From Bradyrhizobium sp. CCBAU 51627 (GTDB lineage: Bacteria; Pseudomonadota; Alphaproteobacteria; Rhizobiales; Xanthobacteraceae): a stretch of DNA of 64,000 nt. The stretch lies in contig NZ_LBJG01000082.1 of the NCBI RefSeq assembly GCF_028128765.1, forward strand, positions 1-64,000, given 5' to 3'. The position numbers and the translations under genes are program-made. Shown piece after piece: positions 52,439-60,200 of this stretch (position 1 is its first letter; the number at the start of each line of letters is the position of its first letter). The notes beneath the pieces were generated by a model, which worked only from the letters and a program-made list of their open reading frames with translations, was not told the DNA's origin and searched no databases.

Positions 52439-52825
52439 ATGTCTAACGAGATTCGCATTTCAATCATCGATGATGATGACCAATCTCGCGCGGCATTGAC
52501 GGCCCTCATGCAGGCGATGGGGTTTAAGATTGAGACTTTCCCCTCCGCAGCGGATTTTTTGGCGTCTCCTAACTTCTGCCATGCCTCCTGTTTGATCGTT
52601 GATATCCATATGCCGCAAATGACGGGGATGGAGCTGCATAGCTTCTTGACCGGATCTGGCTATGACCTTCCGACGATTCTGATTACAGCCTACCCAGATG
52701 ACAGAGCGCGAGCTAGGGCTCTGCGTCAGGGCGTCGTTTGCTACCTGGCCAAGCCCATCGACGACGATGATTTGCTTGGATGCGTCCAATCTGCTCTGCA
52801 GCGCGCGAAGCCGGATAACATTTAA
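52439..52825 (+). CDS. Single-domain response regulator (receiver only)
   Basis: Receiver-only protein of 128 residues. Acidic pocket in ISIIDDDDQSRAALTALMQA, phospho-acceptor Asp in CLIVDIHMPQMTGMELHSFL, Thr in ILITAYPDD and the conserved Lys in VCYLAKPIDDDDLLGCVQSA. No output domain follows, so it may act as a phosphate sink, as an intermediate or by protein contact, like CheY or the FixJ-related orphan receivers of rhizobia. The ATG at 52439 is preceded by GGTGGGG; an earlier ATG at 52400 is weaker. It follows the FixJ-like gene by 344 bp and could share the same kinase. Confidence 0.88.
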   Translation: MSNEIRISIIDDDDQSRAALTALMQAMGFKIETFPSAADFLASPNFCHASCLIVDIHMPQMTGMELHSFLTGSGYDLPTILITAYPDDRARARALRQGVVCYLAKPIDDDDLLGCVQSALQRAKPDNI

Positions 52826-52909
52826 ATGACCGCTCAAGACGTAAATCTCCTGTCCTTCGGGGACGAAGTTCACGCCCGCAGGCGACGGTCTAACATCGGG
52901 TTCGGATGC

Positions 52910-53512
52910 TCAGCTCGAAGATCGTTGCTCTTTGAACGGATCACCGTAAATGTGATAGCCATTAAATTCCCATAGACCCGGCGACTCGCGATCCAAGAAC
53001 TGGATCCCGCGCACCCATTTCACGCTCTTATACGCATAGAGGTTTGGCACCACGAGCCGCAGCGGGTAGCCGTGCTCGGCCGTGAGGGGCTCGCCGTCAT
53101 GCCGCAAGGCTAAAATTGTAGTCGGACGCAGAAAATCCGCGATTGGTAGGTTTGCCGTGTACTTGTTCTCGCCATGGACCATCACATGTCGCGCTTCTGG
53201 CCGCAACTTCACTCGCTTCATCAATTCTGTGACGAGCAATCCTCCCCAATTGTTGTCGAAGCGGCTCCAGCCATTGACGCAGTGCATGTCCGCAGATAGC
53301 TCTGTCTGCGGCAGATTAGAAAACTCTTCCCACGAAAGCCGCAGCTGCACTTCTACTAGCCCGAATACACGAAAATCCCACGACCTGGGACGAAAGATCG
53401 GCACCGAGCCCACATGCAGAACCGGCGACTTCAGCGTCAGCGACTGTCCGGGGGGAAGCCGTCCGGCGGCAAGCATCTCGCGCTCCAATTCGCCTCGTTG
53501 CTTTGATCCCAC
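52910..53512 (-). CDS. Sulfite-oxidase-family molybdopterin oxidoreductase
   Basis: Oxidoreductase of 200 residues with the SUOX/YedY molybdopterin fold. Blocks: GRLPPGQSLTLKSPVLHVGS, the strand-helix WDFRVFGLVEVQLRLSWEEF, then ADMHCVNGWSRFDNNWGG, in which the Cys should bind molybdenum, and GYPLRLVVPNLYAYKSVKWV with WVRGIQFLD near the C-terminus. No Tat signal is present, so it is probably cytoplasmic, unlike MsrP/YedY. The frame is open to 53626, but GGAGG five bases before the GTG at 53512 gives a natural start. The substrate is unknown (this small cytosolic subgroup is not characterised to my knowledge). It and the PAS gene run in the same direction, 147 bp apart. Confidence 0.86.
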   Translation of the reverse strand: MGSKQRGELEREMLAAGRLPPGQSLTLKSPVLHVGSVPIFRPRSWDFRVFGLVEVQLRLSWEEFSNLPQTELSADMHCVNGWSRFDNNWGGLLVTELMKRVKLRPEARHVMVHGENKYTANLPIADFLRPTTILALRHDGEPLTAEHGYPLRLVVPNLYAYKSVKWVRGIQFLDRESPGLWEFNGYHIYGDPFKEQRSSS

Positions 53513-53659
53513 ACTTACCTCCACCACGAGCTTTAGTGTTCTAGTCGGCGCACATATCATTGGCAACGGCGAGCCGGGTTGCGGCGGACATGCCATACAT
53601 TGGGTTTCCGAGCAGCAACCCGTCAAATAGTCAGTAATCTCTAAGCGGCGAAGGGATCT

Positions 53660-54193
53660 TCACTGCTCGTCTTCGTCAGCTTTGAGGTCAGAACGACTTG
53701 CAGACTTGGGCTCAAGGCCAGGAACGGTCTTGCTGGTGTTGTGACGGAAAATATTGACTGCTCCGATCACTTCGTCCTCGCTGTCACGGATAGGAAAGAC
53801 ATTCACGAGAGCTAGAAGACGATAACCATTCGGGTGCTCGCAAATTACATCGGCGTTTCGAACAGTGCCGCCGTTATTGATCACCACGGAAGGTGGTGCA
53901 TGTTCGTGCGGCATCACTTCTCCTGAGGGATAACGAAGAAGGTGTGACCCACAAAACTTCTCCGAAGTTCCAAGAGACGGCGTGCGTCCCCAACCTGCAA
54001 TCGCGGCTTTGTTGCACTTGACGACGGTCGCATCCTTTTCGAGAACGTATATTCCTACTGGGATGGAATCCATTGCCGCCTGGTCTGCGAGAATGCCTTT
54101 TGCGACGAGGTGCCCGTCGACGATTTCTCCTCGGAAGTCGATTCTGTCGAAGTCACCTTCTAAAATCATGGTGCTTGTTGCGTTGGCTGCCAT
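53660..54193 (-). CDS. Stand-alone PAS-domain protein
   Basis: Cytosolic protein of 177 residues holding a single PAS domain: residues about 35-150, AAMDSIPVGIYVLEKDATVV, KCNKAAIAGWGRTPSLGTSE and CEHPNGYRLLALVNVFPIRD, the last like the beta strands with PAC motif. A charged tail (ASRSDLKADEDEQ) follows and no output domain is present. A Cys and His (FCGSHLLRYPSGEVMPHEH) sit in the ligand region; haem binding is conceivable but not shown. AGGAGG seven bases before the ATG at 54193 fixes the start. Stand-alone PAS proteins of this form in rhizobia lie near FixJ-like regulators and kinases, as here. Confidence 0.84.
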   Translation of the reverse strand: MAANATSTMILEGDFDRIDFRGEIVDGHLVAKGILADQAAMDSIPVGIYVLEKDATVVKCNKAAIAGWGRTPSLGTSEKFCGSHLLRYPSGEVMPHEHAPPSVVINNGGTVRNADVICEHPNGYRLLALVNVFPIRDSEDEVIGAVNIFRHNTSKTVPGLEPKSASRSDLKADEDEQ

Positions 54194-54514
54194 TTTCAAC
54201 CTCCTTTGCGTACCTCATTGTTCATAGGGCCTATTCGGCCTTGCACTCGAATTTGGGTAAACATAGCCTCGCAGGTCATCATCGTCGTCTCACCGTGCGC
54301 CGAACGATGTCTCATTTTGCGCCGATCGCCATCCGGTTGTTGTTCAGCTAAGGCCGCGGAGAGGCGGGTGCGGTGATTAGCTCGCGCGCTGATCGAGACG
54401 CAAAGGAACTCTCCGCGTGCGCCTTAAAAAATGGCGGCCCCGAACCCGGCGCCCTCGCTTTGCCTATGTGACCGGTCTAAGATTAGGTTCCAAGGCATTT
54501 GGTCGGCCCACCGG

Positions 54515-55525
54515 ATGGTTATGCAAGTCCATTTTTCCACGGACCATATTGCACCGCACGACCGCGTGAGGTCCTGGTGCGAGTACTTCGCGAAGCAGGC
54601 CCATAGCATAACACCGGGCGAGATTCCGGATCCCGCTGCCTTTCGCGCGGAAGCAAGCGGTTCGATTGCAGGCGAATTCGCGCTGCTGGAGATAAGTTCG
54701 GGACTTGAGAGGGTCCAACGGACGGCAGCCGACGTTGCCAAGGACAAGACCGAAGCGTTCTTCGTCCGCCGATTTCGGACGCCGGTCATCTGGAGGGCTG
54801 CGGCACGCAGCACGCCAGTCGACCTGATTCATGAGCCCGGTGATTTCTGCATAAGCTCGACCGAATGGCAATTCGACGCGGAGTGGAAAGGCCCAGCGAC
54901 GTTCGACCTGCTAATCATCCCGCGGGCTGCACTCTCGCCGATTATAACCGGGGGCCGACTGAAACGCCCGTATCGGTTGGCCGGTGCCTCGCCGCTCGGC
55001 TCGCTGCTCGGCGCAGCTATTGATGCGGCGAAGGCACAGGCCCCGCTGCTCCCCAACGAACATGGTGAAGCCGTGCTGCGCAATCTCTGCGGTCTCGTGG
55101 CACTGAGCTGTAACATCTCCAACGAAGGCATCAATCGGGGGCGGGATACGCTACAATCGGCGCGGCTAGCGGCCGTCAAGCGTTACGTCGACCTGCATCT
55201 CGCCGATCCTTCCCTAACCCCCGCCAGCGCCGCGGCCGCACTCGGCATCTCGGCGCGCCAGGTGCATCGGTTGTTCGAGGCAAACAATGTCAGTTTCGCC
55301 CGATACGTTTCGCGCGAGCGACTGCTCCGGTGCCGCGACGCAGTGGCCGACGCGGCGGGAACCGGCCGATCGGTGATCGATATAGCTTTTGGCTGGGGGT
55401 TCAACAGTATGGCAACGTTTTATCGCGCGTTCGCAAGCGAGTTCGGTAGCCCGCCCACGATGCTGCGTGCGGCATCGCAAGAACGAGTGAATAGCCAGCG
55501 CACGACACGGAAGGACGCATCGTGA
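54515..55525 (+). CDS. AraC-family transcriptional regulator (AraC_binding_2 type)
   Basis: Regulator of 336 residues. The N-terminal domain (QVHFSTDHIAPHDRVRSWCE, about residues 4-23, and VDLIHEPGDFCISSTEWQFD) is the AraC_binding_2 form seen in FeaR-like regulators. The C-terminal DNA-binding domain is at about 225-320: LTPASAAAALGISARQVHRL and SVIDIAFGWGFNSMATFYRA, then FASEFGSPPTMLR. I start at the ATG at 54515; an ATG six bases later is possible, and the frame is open from 54431. It precedes the globin gene by 220 bp in the same direction. Its targets are unknown. Confidence 0.9.
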   Translation: MVMQVHFSTDHIAPHDRVRSWCEYFAKQAHSITPGEIPDPAAFRAEASGSIAGEFALLEISSGLERVQRTAADVAKDKTEAFFVRRFRTPVIWRAAARSTPVDLIHEPGDFCISSTEWQFDAEWKGPATFDLLIIPRAALSPIITGGRLKRPYRLAGASPLGSLLGAAIDAAKAQAPLLPNEHGEAVLRNLCGLVALSCNISNEGINRGRDTLQSARLAAVKRYVDLHLADPSLTPASAAAALGISARQVHRLFEANNVSFARYVSRERLLRCRDAVADAAGTGRSVIDIAFGWGFNSMATFYRAFASEFGSPPTMLRAASQERVNSQRTTRKDAS

Positions 55526-55746
55526 ATGTTCGGGGCGGTCTCCGGCTTGGCGCTAAGTGAGACGTTGCCCGGCGCTAAATGGGACGACTTCGCAACTGTT
55601 TCCGTGTGAATGATGTAGTGACTCACGAAAATCGAGTGCCAATGAGATGCGTCAGGTTGCCAGACGCTTCTATGTGCCTGAGGGATCGTATCCGATTGCT
55701 ATGATGAGCTGCGTGAGCCGCGCCCGCACGCAAAGGAAATGACATC

Positions 55747-56154
55747 GTGGATGCTGTGCAGCAGGAGCTTGTCCAGACCACCTTCGCCAGGCTGGCGGTG
55801 ATGCCAGAGGTCACCGGGGCGTTGTTCTACGAGCGGCTATTCGCCACCAATCCGAATCTCCGGCCGCTGTTCAGAAACAACTTGCGTATTCAGGGCATCA
55901 AGCTAATGACCATGCTAGCTATGGTTGTCTACAATCTACCGGCGCCGGATCAACTTTCGCCTGCGATCCGTGACCTTGCCGTCCGCCATGTCGAGTACGG
56001 GGTTAAGCTCGCCGACTACGACGCGCTGCGGGAAGCGCTGCTCTGGACCCTCGAACAGGCGCTTGGAGAGGATCTCACGCCCGCCGTTCGTGAGGCGTGG
56101 ATGGTCTGCTACGATGAACTCGCGGGTGAAATGAAGGCGGCGGCCGGCGTCTGA
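55747..56154 (+). CDS. Single-domain globin
   Basis: Haem-binding globin of 135 residues, myoglobin-like three-over-three fold. Helix A/B: QQELVQTTFARLAVMPEVTG; the CD-region phenylalanine in NPNLRPLFRNN; the proximal histidine His81 in RDLAVRHVEYGVKLADYDAL, with the typical H-V-x-Y-G pattern of flavohaemoglobin-type globins; the C-terminal helices in ALLWTLEQALGEDLTPAVRE and AWMVCYDELAGEMKAA. No reductase domain follows, so it resembles Vitreoscilla haemoglobin rather than flavohaemoglobin. Likely roles are O2 or NO binding. The GTG at 55747 is placed after AAAGGAA. It needs haem b, whose synthesis genes are also in this window. Confidence 0.92.
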   Translation: MDAVQQELVQTTFARLAVMPEVTGALFYERLFATNPNLRPLFRNNLRIQGIKLMTMLAMVVYNLPAPDQLSPAIRDLAVRHVEYGVKLADYDALREALLWTLEQALGEDLTPAVREAWMVCYDELAGEMKAAAGV

Positions 56155-56504
56155 TTTACAATCTCCCGCCTGGCACTAAGCGCCTTTTTTCTTCTCTGGA
56201 AACAGTGATCCCGATATGTCCGTTCAGGGTCTTGGTAGTGTGGAAACGGATAGGATGGGGTGGCCGCTATCGGACGACGTTTATGACCTCGTGCGTAACA
56301 ATCAGATGGTGTCGCGGTGCCCGCCGCGCCCAGCATATTATAGCCGACGACACCCAATCCGCGTCCGCTGGTGGCCATCTGCTGCTGGCCATCTAACGGG
56401 CATCCGGATCGGTCAGCGATATCTGTTGATCTTGGCGTGTTGCCCATCGTACGCATACGATGAAAACCGGCTGATTGACGCATGCGCGCGAGAGCCGGGT
56501 ACCG
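56155..56504. other. Intergenic stretch beside transposase remnant
   Basis: No convincing gene. It lies between the globin gene and the IS66-like C-terminal fragment and may be what remains of that element's end. Confidence 0.3.
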
Positions 56505-56654
56505 CTATGATAGCGCTGCGTGAAGGTTAGGCAGCTTGCTGATCGGTGGGTTCTTCAGCTTGCGCGGGAGCTTCCTTTCTGAGGGCAGCAGTTCGTGCAG
56601 ACGAGAAGCGGGAAGATCGGTGATCCGGACGAGGACGTCAAGCACGAGCCGACG
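56505..56654 (-). pseudogene. Probable C-terminal remnant of an IS66-family transposase
   Basis: In one minus-strand frame the stretch reads RRLVLDVLVRITDLPASRLH, then ELLPSERKLPRKLKNPPISK and a stop at 56505-56507. This fits the C-terminus of IS66-type TnpC proteins, which end roughly 'VL.RI.DHP..RI.ELLPW'. The upstream catalytic region is missing and is replaced directly by a truncated receiver in another frame. The fragment is about 50 codons. The assignment rests on recalled pattern and is tentative. Confidence 0.4.
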
Positions 56655-56866
56655 ACGAGGTTGAACACGCCGGCCGGAATGCCGGAGCGGGTGATGATTT
56701 CAAGCAGTTCGGCAGCGGAAGCCAACGCTTTGACCTTTTTCAACCCGAGCGAACGGAACAGGCTGCTGAGTGATCCGCGAGTGAAGGGATCGTCATCGAC
56801 CACAAAAACAATCGGGCCTTCTGAGTCTGGAATGCTAAGCACGCGAGATGATGGTAGATTACTCAT
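56655..56866 (-). pseudogene. Truncated response-regulator receiver
   Basis: About 70 residues of a FixJ-type receiver: PIVFVVDDDPFTRGSLSSLF (acidic pocket) and LGLKKVKALASAAELLEIIT, then the sequence breaks after GIPA, before the phospho-acceptor aspartate. The frame continues to 56555 as a nonsense tail over the transposase-like remnant. The gene was probably cut by an insertion followed by deletion. It lies upstream of the large kinase gene in the opposite direction and may once have been its partner. Confidence 0.7.
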
Positions 56867-57255
56867 GGTCGATAAGATGGCTCAGGTCTACTTACATTTA
56901 GTCGAGGAATATTCTTTGCGGCGCCGCCATCGCCGACTCGGAGAATGCGCATGATCATTCCGCGCGCGTCGTGCGCTCGCCCGTTTTGGCGAATTACCAA
57001 AGGGATTGGCGCAGCGGCGTCCTGCAGGGAGATGATGTCTGCGTCGAGACCTTTGTCGCGGCGCTCCAATGCCGTCCAGAGAACAATGATCCTGAGAAGA
57101 CAACTCCCAGAGCACTAGGGGCCGTCGCCATCCTGGTTGGCTCTCGCTGAAACGTCTCACTTCGTTAGAGCGATTGAACCAAGTCTGCGCTCGGCCATTG
57201 ATACTTCGTTCCTGTGAGCATTCTATCCAGATGAATACTCTGAAGTGGTGATGCT
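56867..57255. other. Spacer upstream of the large kinase gene
   Basis: About 390 bp without a convincing gene. It must hold the promoter of the kinase gene; I see no clear sigma-70 pair or palindrome. Confidence 0.3.
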
Positions 57256-60200
57256 GTGGCAACAAGAATGTCACCTATCCCAGGGCTTTCGGGTTACGTG
57301 CTGGTGCCCCTACGAGAAAGCACGGACTTTACCCTTTACCGCGGACGAAAGCACGACGACCCCTCGCCGCTCCTAGCGATCGCACTCTTCGAACGGCCGT
57401 CGCCTCAGAGTATTAGGCGGCTGATGCACGAATACTCGCTCGGAGCGGAACTCGATCCCGCGTGGGCCGCCAAGCCTCTGGCCGTTACTCGTCACGAAGG
57501 GCGGACGATCCTCTTACTCAAGGACCCTGGCGGTCAGCCGCTGGATCGGATTCTTGAGCGTGACCAAGGGCAACCGCTAGACCTCACTCGTTTCCTTAGC
57601 ACCGCCATTGGGTTGGCAAGAGCACTCGGTCAAGTCCATCAGCGGGGCCTCATACATAAGGATATCAAGCCTGCGAATGTCCTCGTCGACGACGCCGCCA
57701 ACGCGTGGCTAACGGGATTCGGGATTGCATCCCAACTTCCGCGCGAGCGCCAGTCACCCGAGGCTCCTGAGCTCTTAGCGGGAACGCTCGCTTACATGGC
57801 ACCCGAGCAGACGGGACGAATGAATCGTTCGATCGACTCTCGGAGCGACCTTTACTCGCTTGGAGTGACGTTTTACGAAATGCTGACCGGAAGCCTGCCA
57901 TTCTCGGCCTGCGATCCGATGGAATGGGTACACTGCCACATTGCCCAACATCCACCCGCACCCAGCGAGCGAGTCGGAGCCGTGCCGGCCTCGGTGTCTG
58001 CGATCACTATGAAGTTGCTCTCCAAGACGGCGGAGGAACGGTATCAGACAGCGGCAGGAGTTGAGAGCGATCTTCGGCGCTGCTTGACACAATGGCAGTC
58101 CCGGCGACAGATCGATGACTTCTCTCCTGGCGCTCGAGACGTCCCCGATCGTCTCAGGGTCCCCGAAAAGCTGTATGGGAGAGACCGGGAGGTTGACCGT
58201 CTGCTCACTGCCTTCGACCGCATCGTTGGCGGTGGCCGGGCGGAACTTGTGCTTGTCTCTGGACACTCTGGCATCGGCAAATCCGCGGTCGTCAACGAGC
58301 TCCACAAATCGCTCGTACCACCACGAGGCTTGTTTGCCTCAGGCAAATCCGAACGTGACAAGCGCGACATTCCGCATGCTGCCTTGGCCCAAGCGTTTCA
58401 GAGACTGGTCCAGCGGCTCCTCAGCCAAAGCGAGGAAGACCTGCGCAAATGGCGGGACATACTTCGTGAGGCTCTGGATGCGAACGGACTTCTTCTTGTC
58501 GATCTCGTTCCTGAATTAAGGCATGTCATTGGCGAGCAGCCGCCAGTGCCTGAATTGCCGCCGCAGGAGGCGCAGAAACGTTTTCAAACTGTGTTTCGAC
58601 GCTTCATCAGCGTGTTTGCGCAGCCTGAACATCCCCTCGCCCTGTTCCTAGATGACATGCAATGGCTGGATGTCGCAACCCTTGACCTCCTGCAAGATCT
58701 GTTGACGCACAGCGATCTCCGACACTTGCTGATTATCGGTGCGTATCGGGACAACGAGGTCAATACCACCCATTCTTTAGTACGGAAGCTAGACGCGATC
58801 CGTCAGGCCGGAGCTGCGGTGCAAGACATCGTTCTCACGCCACTCAGTCGCGGCGATCTAGGTAGACTGCTAGCAGACACCCTTCAATGCAAACTGGCGC
58901 GTGCCGCCCCGCTGGCGGAATTGATTCACGAGAAGACCACTGGAAATCCGTACTTCGCGATTCAGTTCATTTCTACTCTGGTGGATGAACGCCTCCTGAC
59001 ATTTGATTACAGCGCGCGGCGTTGGGTATGGGATCTGCGCAGCATCCATGCCAAAGAGTTCACGGATAACGTCGCAGAGCTGATGGTCGATAAGTTGAAG
59101 CGCCTTCAGCCCGCAACGCAGATGGTACTCCAGCAGCTCGCCTGCCTGGGCAACACCTCGGATTTCGAAACGCTTCGGATAGGCTATCAAGGCTCGCTTG
59201 AGAGCATGCACGACCGTCTCTTCGAGGCCGTGCGATTGGGCCTGATTTTCCGTACGGATAATTCCTATGGATTCACGCACGACCGCGTCCAGGAGGCAGC
59301 CTATTCGCTCATACCGATGGACCTGCGTGGCGAGGCTCACCTTCGCATGGGAATGCTCCTCGCCAGGCACACGCCAGCTGAAAAACGTGAGGAAGCGATA
59401 TTTGAGATCGTCAACCAACTCAATCGGGGCTCTCATCTCATCACCTTTGTAGAGGATCGGGAAAGCGTCGCAGAACTTAATTTGATCGCCGGCCGACGTG
59501 CGAAACTCTCGACGGCATACGACTCAGCGCTCAAATTTCTCAGGGCCGGCAGAGCCCTTCTTCCGGATGAGACTTGGGAACGAAATCACCGGCTGATTTA
59601 CTCAATCGAGTATCTTACAGCCGAGTGCGAGCTGCTGGCCGTCACAGTTGGCCTCGCAGCCGGGGATCCGCTCGAGGAAGTGCAAAAAGAGTGCGAGAAC
59701 GGGTTGGCATTTGCCAGGCGAGTGCGTTTTGGCCTGGTCATTGAGCACTGCGGAGCTCAACTCGGTCTGATCCTTACCTTGCGCGGGTTAACTGCACAGT
59801 TCGGGCGTCTGGATCATGAGGGATACAGCGAAGTGGATACCGAACGCCGCTTGGCTAGAAGCCCCGATCTACTGCTCGCTGAGTTTCATTACTGGACGCG
59901 AAAGCTGCAGGCGCATTTTTTGGCCGGAGACCTTGCGGCGGCGGTCGACGCCTCGCTGCACGCGGAACCTCTCCTGTGGACGTCGGCGGCGACTTTCGAG
60001 TTGGCGGAGTATCGTTTCTATGGTGCGTTGGCGCACGCGGCCGTCTGCGTTCACGCTACACTGGAGCAGAGATCGTCGCATTTCGATTCTGTTCTGGACC
60101 ATCACCGACAACTCCAAGCCTGGGCGGAGGTCGACCCCGACACTTTTGAAGACCGCGCTGCCTTGGTAGCTGCCGAAATCGCCCGCATTGAAGGCCGGTT

